A stretch of DNA of 64,000 bases, taken from contig OV884056.1 of NCBI GenBank assembly GCA_930367215.1, positions 284,004,067-284,068,066 on the forward strand, written 5' to 3'. Below, piece by piece: positions 52,259-63,354 of this stretch. The notes under the pieces were generated by a model. That model saw only the letters and a program-made list of their open reading frames with translations, was not told the DNA's origin and did no database searches. The stretch's first letter is position 1. Each line of letters begins with the position of its first letter. Both the position numbers and the translations under genes were made by a program. The stretch is from Pollenia angustigena. Its lineage: Eukaryota > Arthropoda > Insecta > Diptera > Polleniidae.

Positions 52259-52861
52259 TTCAAATGAAATCTACTTAATGTTAATATAACAAATGTTACT
52301 TACTATCACTGTAATTTATAAGATGTATTCTTGTTGTGATAGTAATTCAATAAAGAAACAAATGAAAAATTAAATGAAGAGACGTATGTATGTACGCACG
52401 TTATTTTAGATGACAGTTTTTAAAAATTGTGATGCTTATAAGCCAACAATATATAAGATATTGTATTGCATTTTTAGATAATGTACTAAATTGGATTTGA
52501 TTCTCAACCCAAGAGATAATCAATCTAGCGGACTGTTCCTCTAATGGTCGTTCATTGTTTTATCCTAGGCTCGAAATTGCAATTGGATTTTTATTTGATT
52601 TTTTTTACAACATCATAAAACTATCTGGCATTTCAGTCCCTATGTAAACATATAAAAATGTAGGCATAAAGGCCTTAAGTTAGTGGTAAAAAAGCACAGC
52701 TAAACATTCCATACCACCTGTCATTCTTGTTGTTTGTATTCATTGCTGTAATTAATAATTAAAAATTGCGCGAATTAATAATACCAAGTAAAAACTCGCG
52801 GCAAAAAAATGTTTGTATAGCTTCTGTAACATGTCTTCACAGCTGTATTTTAAATAATAAT
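52259..52861. other. AT-rich DNA, no gene recognised
   Basis: Short frames only. Confidence 0.45.
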
Positions 52862-53289
52862 CACCCTTATTCTATTTGGCATCGTCAACAGTAAACAACG
52901 CCGTTTTTTATGTTTTGTTTCAATTTCGTATTCCCGTTGGCAATATTGCCATATTTCGATGACTGTTAACATATGTTTGGTATTTTCTAAGAAAAATTGG
53001 CGTTGCTGTTGCCTTAAATTGCCCTTGATTTTGTCGTCGGCATTTTTAGTGTTGTCTTGTGCTGCTTTGTGTCGTGTTTTAAAAATTTTACGTTATGGTT
53101 GGCTGCAATTTTGATTTCTACGCCGGTTTTGATATTTTTCTTCATTTGTGTTGTCTTTTCATATATTTTTTGTAGATATACTTAATTGAAAAAATTAAAA
53201 TAACAACTAACTTCCAGTTCGAGAAGCTTGTGTAAGAGCTTGTAAAAAATCCATCACTAGCCAGAGGATTATGCAGCGTCTCTTTTCCT

Positions 53290-53710
53290 AATAAATTAAA
53301 TATCCCTTGCGATTAAAGAAGAGATGGTGTTTTTTTTTTGAGCTAAAATTTTGATGTGGGTTCCGTCCACACAGCCAATTACACCTGGAAATGCTGCTTT
53401 TCAAAGAAATGCAACTTTAATTTATCCATTGTGGACAAAGTTCTCTCCTCATGACTTCCAGAGTCTCAGACAAAATTTTTAAACTAGTGGCTGGGACAGT
53501 CAAAAGTTCAAATAATTTCCAACGCTGAGCTGGTACGATCCCTGGGCCAAAAAACGCAATGTTGCTGCACATATATTGTGTTTGGAACAAACGTTCCCTT
53601 TTTTAAATGAGGCTCTATTATTTCCAACACATGTTTGAAAGAAAATTTATTCAGCCGAAAAAAACTTTCAAATCTTAAAAAGGTGTAAAAAAAATCCATT
53701 AGGCACTTGG
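53290..53710 (-). pseudogene. Harbinger-type transposase remnant
   Basis: Minus-strand fragments FRLNKFSFKHVLEIIEPHLK, SLKILSETLEVM and PGVIGCVDGTHIKI fit the N-terminal part and first-Asp motif (GCVDGTHI) of PIF/Harbinger DDE transposases. Frames change and stops occur between fragments, so it is non-functional. The C-terminal catalytic residues are not seen. Confidence 0.65.
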
Positions 53711-53747
53711 GAAAATTTAATATAACAAAAAAATTTTCATTTAAACA

Positions 53748-55205
53748 CTTTTTTTTTTTTTTTTTTTTTAATATTTTTAATTAGGCTTAAGTTCATGAAA
53801 TTTAATTTTTATTAAATTATTTTTATGAAGAAAGGAATTTTACAACATGAAAATTAATTAAAATTGTTATTGATAATCTTTCATTCTTGACGTGGCTCGG
53901 GCTCGAACCCTGGCCGGCAGGTTACCATGACATGTTTCGATCGCAACCACTCGATCTCCTCAGATGGATTTGCCGTCTTACACTCGCCCTTTCCTTTACT
54001 TCTGTTTTTTCGTACTTTCGTCAAGAATTTTTTCTTGAAGTCCAAGTACATTTTTTTTTTTTTTTTTTTTTTGTTTTTTCACTTTTGTATTTATATTTTA
54101 TTTTGACCTTTTTAAGCACAACTTTAAGGACAAATGTACAAATAGAGCTCGTGCCTTAGCTTTAACAATAATTAGTATTGTGGTTATTTTGTTGAACTAT
54201 TTATGGTTTTTAATCCAAATTTTTTAATATTTTTAATTAGGCTTAAGTTCATGAAATTTAATTTTTATTAAATTATTTTTATGAAGAAAGGAATTTTACA
54301 ACATGAAAATTAATTAAAATTGTTATTGATAATCTTTCATTCTTGACGTGGCTCGGGCTCGAACCCTGGCCGGCAGGTTACCATGACATGTTTCGATCGC
54401 AACCACTCGATCTCCTCAGATGGATTTGCCGTCTTACACTCGCAGCCATCGACGACTGCTGACGTCACTAGTCAAACATCAATCCTTAAACCAAATTGTA
54501 TTTTAACATTTGGTAGATCGAAATTTGCTTTCCTGAATGATTATCCATTTTAATTGAATTCACATGTTTTTTCCTTTACTTCTGTTTTTTCGTACTTTCG
54601 TCAAGAATTTTTCTTGAAGTCCAAGTACATTTTTTTTTTTTTTTTTTTTTGTTTTTTCACTTTTGTCTTTCTCTTTTCTGTTGACCTTTTTCAGCACAAC
54701 TTGAAGGACAAATGTACAAATAGAGCTCGTGCCTTAGCTTTAACAATAATTAGTATTGTGGTTATTTTGTTGAACTATTTATGGTTTTTAATCCAAATTT
54801 TTTAATATTTTTAATTAGGCTTAAGTTCATGAAATTTAATTTTTATTAAATTATTTTTATGAAGAAAGGAATTTTACAACATGAAAATTAATTAAAATTG
54901 TTATTGATAATCTTTCATTCTTGACGTGGCTCGGGCTCGAACAATGGCCGGCAGGTTACCATGACATGTTTCGATCGCAACCATTCGATCTCCTCAGATG
55001 GATTTGCCGTCTTACACTCGCAGCCATCGACGACTGCTGACGTCACTAGTCAAACATCAATCCTTAAACCAAATTGTATTTTAACATTTGGTAGATCGAA
55101 ATTTGCTTTCCTGAATGATTATCCATTTTAATTGAATTCACATGTTTTTTCCTTTACTTCTGTTTTTTCGTACTTTCGTCAAGAATTTTTCTTGAAGTCC
55201 AAGTA

Positions 55206-55238
<33 letters not shown>

Positions 55239-56541
55239 TTTTTTCACTTTTGTCTTTCTCTTTTCTGTTGACCTTTTTTCAGCACAACTTGAAGGACAAA
55301 TGTACAAATAGAGCTCGTGCCTTAGCTTTAACAATAATTAGTATTGTGGTTATTTTGTTGAACTATTTATGGTTTTTAATCCAAATTTTTTAATATTTTT
55401 AATTAGGCTAAAGTTCATGAAATTTAATTTTTATTAAATTATTTTTATGAAGAAAGGAATTTTACAACATGAAAATTAATTAAAATTGTTATTGATAATC
55501 TTTCATTCTTGACGTGGCTCGGGCTCGAACCCTGGCCGGCAGGTTACCATGACATGTTTCGATCGCAACCACTCGATCTCCTCAGATGGATTTGCCGTCT
55601 TACACTCGCAGCCATCGACGACTGCTGACGTCACTAGTCAAACATCAATCCTTAAACCAAATTGTATTTTAACATTTGGTAGATCGAAATTTGCTTTCCT
55701 GAATGATTATCCATTTTAATTGAATTCACATGTTTTTTCCTTTACTTCTGTTTTTTCGTACTTTCGTCAAGAATTTTTCTTTAAGTCCAAGTACATTTTT
55801 TTTTTTTTTTTTTTTTTTTTTTGTTTTTTCATTTTCATGTTGTAAAATTCCTTTCTTCATAAAAATAATTTAATAAAAATTAAATTTCATGAACTTAAGC
55901 CTAATTAAAAATATTAAAAAATTTGGATTAAAAACCATAAATAGTTCAACAAAATAACCACAATACTAATTATTGTTAAAGCTAAGGCACGAGCTCTATT
56001 TGTACATTTGTCCTTCAAGTTGTGCTGAAAAAGGTCAACAGAAAAGAGAAAGACAAAAGTGAAAAAACAAAAAAAAAAAAATGTACTTGGACTTCAAGAA
56101 AAATTCTTGACGAAAGTACGAAAAAACAGAAGAAAGGAAAAAACATGTGAATTCAATTAAAATGGATAATCATTCAGGAAAGCAAATTTCGATCTACCAA
56201 ATGTTAAAATACAATTTGGTTTAAGGATTGATGTTTGACTAGTGACGTCAGCAGTCGTCGATGGCTGCGAGTGTAAGACGGCAAATCCATCTGAGGAGAT
56301 CGAGTGGTTGCGATCGAAACATGTCATGGTAACCTGCCGGCCAGGGTTCGAGCCCGAGCCACGTCAAGAATGAAAGATTATCAATAACAATTTTAATTAA
56401 TTTTCATGTTGTAAAATTCCTTTCTTCATAAAAATAATTTAATAAAAATTAAATTTCATGAACTTAAGCCTAATTAAAAATATTAAAAAATTTGGATTAA
56501 AAACCATAAATAGTTCAACAAAATAACCACAATACTAATTA
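53748..56541 (-). repeat. Retroposed tandem array of about 580-bp units with tRNA-like boxes and an inverted 5' part
   Basis: A perfect 13-bp duplication TTTCATTTAAACA flanks it (53735-53747 and 56542-56554). The left edge is a T run (a poly(A) tail on the minus strand). Units repeat at about 53768, 54223, 54799 and 55389 in one orientation, and 55836-56541 is the same sequence inverted. Each unit has a B box (minus-strand GGGTTCGAGCCC) and an A-box-like GATCGAGTGGTTGCGATCG about 30 nt upstream. Unit 1 lacks about 120 bp. It is non-coding. The insertion looks like LINE-driven retroposition with 5' inversion. Confidence 0.7.
54348..54420 (-). ncRNA. tRNA-derived pol III promoter-like segment (one per unit)
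   Basis: On the minus strand, an A-box-like GATCGAGTGGTTGCGATCG (54412-54394) and a B box GGGTTCGAGCCC (about 54366-54355) have tRNA-like spacing. Equivalent copies are at about 53892-53963, 54926-54996 (T-arm base changes), 55513-55584 and, inverted, 56296-56363. No acceptor stem is evident, so this is a SINE-type head and not a tRNA gene. Confidence 0.5.
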
Positions 56542-56910
56542 TTTCATTTAAACATAATTTTTTTACAAAAAAATTTTTATTTAACTTAAAATTTGCACAA
56601 ACAGCACATAATTTTTTTTTTCTTATAAAAAAAAAACAGTAAACAAAATAAATCAGGTGATTTTAATATTAGGGATGTGTGCTGTATTTTATTAACATTA
56701 TCGATAAATAGTCAACGGCGTCATAATACTCTTACAAAATACCAATTTAACATAGAATTGATGTTGTCTTTGAAAAGAATTGCTGTTGCCTTAAAATTGC
56801 CGTTGTTATTGCCGACGCCAAATAGAATAAGGGTGAATAATAATATCGATATTTTTTTCCCAGCACTAGCTCTACCATCTATATCTGGAATCAGGACCAA
56901 CTTAATGAAT

Positions 56911-57960
56911 TAGAGACCTTGGATTGTCGAAAAGATATTTGGAATTACTTGCGTCCCGGATGAAAGAAACAGATCTCATATCTAAAGAAATTTAGGGTAC
57001 GTTCGTAAATGCATCACTGCGCTGCATCAGAAAAGCAAACTTTTTTTAATGGCGATAAAAGAATAGTTATAACTTTTATTATTGTGTGACTATTATTTTT
57101 GTGGAGTATTTCACCATTTTGTTGTCCACATTTACTTCACTGATAAATATATAACCACTTGAAATCACTGATGCAGCGCAGTGATGCATTTACGAATGCA
57201 CCCTTAAGTTTCGTATTACTTTACTCGAGAAGAAGGCTTACTTCATTATTTTGTTGAAGAGGATGATGACTGCACAGGTATTTCTGGTTTGATGACCGCC
57301 ATGGACTTACAGAGGTACGATTCAAACGAATGGCGTTTATTTATCGACTCATAAAAACGCAGCTTGAAGTGTGTCCTTTTGCAAAATGGAAATAAATTTC
57401 ACTCCTTCACGATCGCACATTCAACCAAAGTAAAAGAAGAATACTCTAATTGCATTGGCGATGAAGAAGATAAAGTTTGATGAACATAACTGGATAATTT
57501 GTGTTTATCTTAATATGGTAATTTTCCTCTTAGGTCATCAAATGTCCTTATTTTATATGTTTATGGGACAGCAGAGAAAAGGCAGAACATTGGGAAACAC
57601 TGGTTCCAAGTGTTCCCAATGCTATAAATGTGGCTCTAGTGCCCCAAGATCGCATCATATTACCCCCTCTTCACATTAAATTTGGTCTGATGAAACAATA
57701 TGTTAAAGCATTTTATAACGATACTGAATGTTTCCAGTATATTTCAAGGAAATTTCCCAATCTGAGTATGGAAAAACTGAATGCAGGCAATTTGGTAAAA
57801 CATTACTGACTTTGGTAGTTCAATGTTAGAAATTGAGAAGAATGCATGGGATTCATTTGTATGGGTTGTCAAAATTTCTAAGGACTCAACAAGGTTGATG
57901 ATTACGTTAAGAAACTTCCACAATCTAGGATGCAACGTGAGCATAAAACTACACTACCTG
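56911..57960 (+). pseudogene. Decayed gene of a dispersed insect repeat-associated protein family
   Basis: Plus-strand fragments in shifting frames read RDLGLSKRYLELLASRMKE, TREEGLLHYFVEEDDDC, SNEWRLFIDS, RSLKCVLLQNGN, ILPPLHIKFGLMKQYVKAF and KFPNLSMEKLNAG. I recognise the order (SEWRLFIDSSKRSLKC..., LPPLHIKLGLMKQFVKAL) from an uncharacterised protein found in many copies in arthropod genomes, presumably transposon-borne, but cannot name its function. Stops, frameshifts and a nested MITE (56995-57203) show it is dead. Confidence 0.6.
56995..57203. mobile_element. Tourist-like MITE, TTA target
   Basis: Ends GGGTACGTTCGTAAATGCAT and the reverse complement of GGGTGCATTCGTAAATGCAT extend as inverted repeats over about 36 bp (to GCGCTGCATCAG), flanked by TTA on both sides, which suggests a PIF/Harbinger-type MITE. 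It is nested in the pseudogene at 56911-57960. Confidence 0.7.
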
Positions 57961-58820
57961 CACAGTCACTTAGAACGTTTTCCCGAAAATTCCAGAGTTT
58001 GAAGTTAATACTAATAATTTATTTATTTTCTTATTTTATTTCTTTAAATAATAAAATATAAATTTTTTACTCTTTAATTCATTTAAGCTCATCTAATTCA
58101 AATGTTTTTCCGAAGAATAGGTATAATCAGTATTTTAGTTAGGGTTTTACCAAAAAATACACGAGTGTTTCTATGTAATGCATTTTCGATGTGAAAATAA
58201 GCATATGAAAAATGTTTTCAAAATTTAATAAATCGAAGAAGAACGTTAACTACTCAATTTTATGTATATCAAACGAAAAACTTAAATTTTGTGAAAATAA
58301 GCGAATTCACTTAATTGTGAATAAACTCGAAAAAAGTCCATCAATTTTTATGATCGATATCTCATTTCGTTGCTATTACATGTCGTCAGCTCAGAATTGG
58401 TTTGGCGCATATGCCAAAAAGTCGGAGTGGAGAAAAACGACAAAGAAGATTTACATGAAGATTTCTCAAAATGTACCCGATAGAATTTTTTATGTATATG
58501 TTTTGAAGAAAAATCCAAATTTTTGCGCACTTTCATGAATAAAGTTAGAGTTTAATAGTATTTTTTTGAAAATGAAAAATATTGTTTTGTGCCGCATACG
58601 CCACTTTTCTAAAAAAAAATTAAAAAGTGGCTTTTTGTGCTTCATACGTATACTTATTGCTGTGTATTGAGTAACTTGTTGTTGAGATGAATTTTTTTTT
58701 ATAGTTTTTTTATTTGATTTTACTTTAAAAAAAACAGAAAAAACAGTTCTACTGTTATGAAAAGTTACATAAAAAGCCACAAATTAAACAACTTAAATAA
58801 TGCAAAAGTAAAAAGAAAAT
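57961..58820. other. AT-rich DNA, no gene recognised
   Basis: A 108-codon open frame (58212-58538, +) exists, but its lysine/asparagine-rich composition follows the AT content and it has no domain, so it is not called. Confidence 0.4.
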
Positions 58821-59630
58821 TTAAAACTTAATATTGAGTAAATTTTTATAATAAGCTTTATCAACACGTGAAAGAAATATAAGCAAGTCTTTTATGTCTC
58901 TATTTATATCGCAGGAAATAAATGATGGTTTCGATATTTTCAAAACATTCGTCAACAAATTCTCAGGAGTTTTCAAACAATTTTTTGATGCAGACTTAAC
59001 AAAAATTGCATTTTTATATTTTTCCTCTCTGGTAGAAGTTTTATAATATACATATACATAAATCATTATTTTAACTGTATAGAAGTACTTTAATTTTAGC
59101 AAAAGGGACTTTTCGAAAGTCCATTTTATTTGCTTCCAACGAGTATGTGCGAAAATATTCCAGAAGCATTTCCATAACTTTAAGTTTTGTTTTATTATTT
59201 GGCATTGTTTTAAGCAAATTTAGTAAATGGAGAGGACTATGAATTTCAATATTCTTTAAGTACCGGTCAATAACACCATGGACACAGTCCACTTCTTGAA
59301 TTAAAGAATGTTCTGGTTCTAAAGACTTTTGTATTACGGCATCAATATTATTTTGTATAAAGAACATTTTGATTGCGGTTGCATTAATTTGATTTTTATT
59401 TTGAGGTACGCAAGAATCGCTCCATAATGTCAAAAGTTTTAATAAGTGGACAGTCTTTTATTAATTCATTTAAAATTTTAATTTAAGCACTAGCAATATT
59501 GTTACCACTCCGACCACTATGAGCTTCCGTCAAAAAGGCACAATAAGTAAAAGTTGGTATATATGACATAATAATGGTTGCTGTAAGATTAAACATATTT
59601 AATTTTCGTTTGTTGTAAAATTTTGAAGCA
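58821..59630 (-). pseudogene. Decayed transposon-associated gene with WSDSCVPQNKN motif
   Basis: Reading right to left: TYCAFLTEAHSGRSGNNIAS, KILNELIKDCPLIK, then TLWSDSCVPQNKN, SLEPEHSLIQEVDCVHGVI, SPLHLLNLLKTMPNNKTKL and FRKVPFAKIK. The EAxSGRxGN...WSDSCxPQNxN series is a recurrent insect repeat protein with an RNase H-like acidic WSD motif; a transposase role is inference. The frame changes near 59430 and again near 59090, so it is a relic. Confidence 0.55.
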
Positions 59631-59639
59631 TTTCCCTTA

Positions 59640-60985
59640 GGAAGGCTAAAAACACAAATAATAGCAACCCGTACACTTGGTTGGGTCCATTATAAAACTA
59701 TTTTTCACAAATTTATTTTCTTGTTGTCATTTTACTTTGCTTTTGCTTTAACTACTATTTTTTTCTTACGGCAATGCAGCAAAGCAACAGTAAAATTTAT
59801 TTTGTACGTTTTTGTATGAAGAATTTGTTGCAATCGCCAAACAATGGCTTGTAGAGCAAAACAGTACTTAAAAAATTTTGAAAAAGTTGATATGCAGCAA
59901 AATTAATGCTTTATATCTCAGAAACCATAAAAATTTTCGCGAAACAGGTTTTTGATTTAGAAAGAGGGTATTAAAAAAATATATTCCTCATACCTAACTC
60001 ATTTTTTCTTAAAAATGGTCGGTAGGTCAAACCAGTAATAAATCACAAAGGGACCAATAAAGGACCCAAGTGAGCTGTCTGTTGATAGCTGCCCATGGAT
60101 ATAACAATAATGTTGAAATTTTTTTTTGCCGATTTCGACTTTTCTTGATAAAAATATATATTTTTGCTTTAATTTTTAATTATAACTCCGAAAAAAAAAC
60201 CATTTTCAGTTTTTGTTAGTTAAGGCCTTTTTGATTTTAGGGTTCGACATGTACTTCATACTAAGGTATCACTTTTCAATTTCAATACTTTCGAGTATCA
60301 AATATATTGATAAGAAAAACTTTTAAAACCAGAATAAACTGCGGTCATTTTCCATTTCTTTTTCTAAAACATGCCCAATAAACTGAAAATTTATTGAAAA
60401 AATTAAAATTTTTTTAATTAAACGGCTGTTGCGTTTTTTCAATGCGATAGATGATAACCAATTAAAGGCAAAACTTTTATGTTTCGAATAAAGTTTATTT
60501 TATATCAATGTATAAACAAACTTACGATTTTTTGAGCCTGTTATTATGAGATTATCGTTATTTTACAAAAACCAAGTGGTTAAAAATTATTTTAAGTAGT
60601 TTTGTAAGCTTTGAGTTCATCCAAAGCTGAATTTTTATATGAGAACTTCTGCATAATTTTTTCAGATTTAAGCCCTCACTGTTTTATTATTCCGACTTTT
60701 GTCGAAAATCTGTAAATAAAAATAATTGAAATCTTATAAAAAATAAGTTTTATAATTACATTTATTTTAAAGAAAAATTACTTAAATTCTTTATTTAAAT
60801 ATTACATACTTATAAACTTAAGATGTACACTTAGATTTTGTAATAATTTTTGTTAGGAATTTTGCTTTAAGAGGGGACTTACAAATTGTATATAAAACTT
60901 AGAAGAAATGATATTCAAAGTAAAAAAGAATAAAAACTTTCTTCAAAACTACGACTGTTATGTTGTTAATTATAAACATCTTACT
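59640..60985. other. Mostly AT-rich intergenic DNA downstream of Nlp
   Basis: A 60-bp match to the 3' tail of the non-LTR element at 37755-39363 (ATCACAAAGGGACC ... GGACCCAAGTGAG) is at about 60036-60095. The remainder shows nothing recognisable. The Nlp 3' UTR would occupy the right-hand part. Confidence 0.4.
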
Positions 60986-61270
60986 TTACTTTTTTTTGCT
61001 GTTTTTGCCATTTTGTTGTGGTGGAGGTTGTTCGTCATCTTCATCATCATCTTCGGCATCGTCTTCATCTTCATTGTGCCATTCTTCTTCAACTATTTCA
61101 TGGACTAAATGTTGGCCACAAATGTATACAGGGCCGGCACCCTGTATAAGTTTGAATGTAACCGAATCACTGGGGAATTCCAAGTTGGGACATAATGTAC
61201 GTGTTTCACCGGCCTTTAAAACTGCAATAGGAATCTTAATAGTTTCCTTTTCATAACCCTTAACTTCAGC
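60986..61270 (-). CDS. Nlp: Nucleoplasmin-like histone chaperone, last coding exon
   Basis: The terminal exon begins after a TTTTTAG acceptor (61272-61271) and ends at TAA (60988-60986), encoding 94 residues. It contains the second half of the nucleoplasmin core (KIPIAVLKAGET, SDSVTFKLIQGAGPVYICGQH), then the acidic tract (EDEDDAEDDDEDDE) and a basic C-terminus (NGKNSKKK). These match the fly nucleoplasmin-like protein pattern: a pentameric nuclear histone chaperone active in sperm chromatin decondensation. The upstream exons with the N-terminal core are not visible within the remaining 2.7 kb and probably lie beyond the window. The frame is intact, so the gene is probably functional. It converges on the Tace side of the window. 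Confidence 0.85.
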   Translation of the reverse strand, partial: AEVKGYEKETIKIPIAVLKAGETRTLCPNLEFPSDSVTFKLIQGAGPVYICGQHLVHEIVEEEWHNEDEDDAEDDDEDDEQPPPQQNGKNSKKK

Positions 61271-61862
61271 CTAAAAATTAAACATAAAAAAATATGAAGA
61301 ATTTAATATAAGTGACATCTCTTTGTCATCATTCCACGTTTTGGCTTAAATCTAGTTTACCAATGCATAGTTTTCGAGTTATAGGCCTGTGCAGTTTTAT
61401 TTTGAACTGCCATATTCATAAAAAGTTAAATTGGATTTGAAATTTTTTTTAAGGAAAATGTGTATGGAAATTTACGAGCTTGTTCCAGAAATTGTAATAA
61501 GTGGATTTACAAACGAACAAATTTTAAAAACTACCCTTTGATGAAACTTCATAAACAATTTCATTTTATATACATACTTCATTCTTTGAGTACTAGTTTT
61601 TTCTACAACAACATCTATCAAAACCTGCATAAACTATTGGCAAAAATTATTGTTACATAATCGCGATTTAAAAGTATGTACTTTAAAAATATATTGAATT
61701 CGGACCATTCCTTTTAATTGTAAAAAGTTGTGAATATACATATGTAAGCTGGAAAAACAGTAGGGTCAATTTAAAAAAAAAACTAAACAATTTTCCTTTT
61801 AAGTCAAAATTTTTTGTGTTAAATTGATAAACTTTTTATATAAAAAAAAAAATTGGAAAATT
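61271..61862 (-). other. Start of the Nlp last intron
   Basis: AT-rich intronic DNA with no coding fragments seen. The intron seems to extend at least to the window end. Confidence 0.5.
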
Positions 61863-62540
61863 TGGGCCGTGGTAAGCATTGTTCGGAGGACGACAGCTTA
61901 ATCATTGAACGGTTAAAAAGTAAAGGCCAAAGCCAACGGCATATAGCGAAATCTATTGGAAGATTCCAGAATTTTGTTTATAATGCTTTGTTAGCTCCAA
62001 AACACACAAAACGTGGAAAGTGCTAATGCCACCGAAAAGACATCGTCGAAATCGAATTAAATTCGCAAAAGCATACATATCGCTCATTTGCTGCAAGACC
62101 GGCATAACTCAAAAAATGAAATTTTGGAGTTAGAGATGCAGAATTGTTCGCTTTGTTTTGCTTTATATTGTGTATTAAATTCATCTTTATATCTTTTATA
62201 CCTTCCCAGTTTGGAGAGAATGTGTCATATTTTTTTCTAAGTAGTTAGAGCAAATCAAAAATTTTAAATGCGTTTTTCTCGAAATGGATTTTTTTGAGTT
62301 ATGCCGGTCTTGCAGCAAATGAGCAATATAAGGATTGGGATTACATGTTTTAAATCTTTTTAATTGGAAACGATGGTAAACCTTTGAATTGAACCCACGT
62401 TAAACAACTAAAGCATGGAGGATGATGGTGTGGGATCTTTTCCTGGCATGGTGTTTGGCCATTATTTAAAATAAGAAAAGAAGTAACATGAATCAATAAT
62501 TGTACGTTGAAGTCCTTAGTGAAATAATGCTGCGATATGC
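61863..62540 (+). pseudogene. Tc1-type transposase relic
   Basis: The fragment GRGKHCSEDDSLIIERLKSK and QSQRHIAKSIGR fits the N-terminal helix-turn-helix of Tc1/Tc3 transposases. Then KDWDY and KQLKHGG...MVWDLFSWHGV-like residues (62325-62450) fit the block before the second Asp. Stops and frame changes are frequent. A 243-bp MITE (62082-62324) splits it. Confidence 0.65.
62082..62324. mobile_element. MITE, TIR GCTCATTTGCTGCAAGACCG
   Basis: Inverted ends GCTCATTTGCTGCAAGACCG...GCATAACTCAAAAAA and the reverse complement enclose non-coding DNA. It interrupts the Tc1 relic at its KAYI/KDWDY junction. Target duplication is short or absent. Confidence 0.65.
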
Positions 62541-62559
62541 AGAGTGGAAAATGTAATTT

Positions 62560-63354
62560 ATTTTGCAGTAAAATATTTTTGGGACGAATTTTATTTAAAT
62601 ACCACCATATTTAGATAGCTTGCGGTCACAAAGAGTCTAAATTGGATGTGAAATAAAATACCGATTCTCACCATTTGCACAGACTTCGTCCCTATTTGAT
62701 CAAATAATCTACAAAATTGGAACTTGTTCTTTGCGCACAAGGCTAACGTGGACAGACAACCAGCCAGACGGTCGGATGGACATCGTTAGATCACTTTAAA
62801 AAATGGTTCTGAGTCGATCGGAATACTAAAAGATTAGTCTAGATACAAATCGCATAACATTTATCCTTAATGACAACCTGTAGATGTCGAAATTGAAGTA
62901 ACAGATTTTCGAAAAAAAAAAAAAAATTATATTTGCTGCGAAAGCTATTGTAGGCATCTAAAAAATTAATATGTATCAAAATATGCGCTATAAACCTAAA
63001 AAATGCTGCAAAAAGGCTATTTTAACTAAATTATGCAAAAAAAAAAAAAAAAAATGCGGTAAAATATGCAAAAATATGCACTAACAAATCGATGCCAAAA
63101 TTCATAAAAAGCTCTAAAACGGATAAATATATTGTTTCTGCCTTCATTGGTCGCACAAGGAAAAACATGCAATTGTATATTTATGGTTTCCCTGTTCATA
63201 ACTATTAAAAATAATTAGTAATATATCTATCGAATAGTAATAGTTATGTTTGAGAAATACTTTTATTTGATACCTATAATAGTTATCATCAATTTTTAAA
63301 AATATAAATTGGAAATATATAATAATTATCTTAATAAATAAAATATAAAGGCAT
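62560..63354. other. AT-rich DNA with fragments of dispersed repeats
   Basis: 62730-62830 matches the AACAAGTAAGAAAG-type repeat at 42165-42755. 62985-63090 has ATATGCA repeats like the subterminal repeats of the hAT family at 1-518 and 41388-41951. No gene. Confidence 0.4.

Larger units (their letters stand above)
52862..56836 (-). mobile_element. PIF/Harbinger-type element, decayed, with a retroposed array inside
   Basis: CACCCTTATTCTATTTGGC at 52862 and GCCAAATAGAATAAGGGTG ending at 56836 are inverted repeats. AATAATAAT flanks both (9 bp, low complexity). A transposase remnant is at 53290-53710. A 2.8-kb array (53748-56541) has inserted into it with a 13-bp duplication. The family call rests on the transposase motif. 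Confidence 0.6.

Noticed and set aside
58212..58538. 108-codon ORF
   Set aside because: Composition follows AT-rich DNA; no domain, splice context or neighbouring coding signal.
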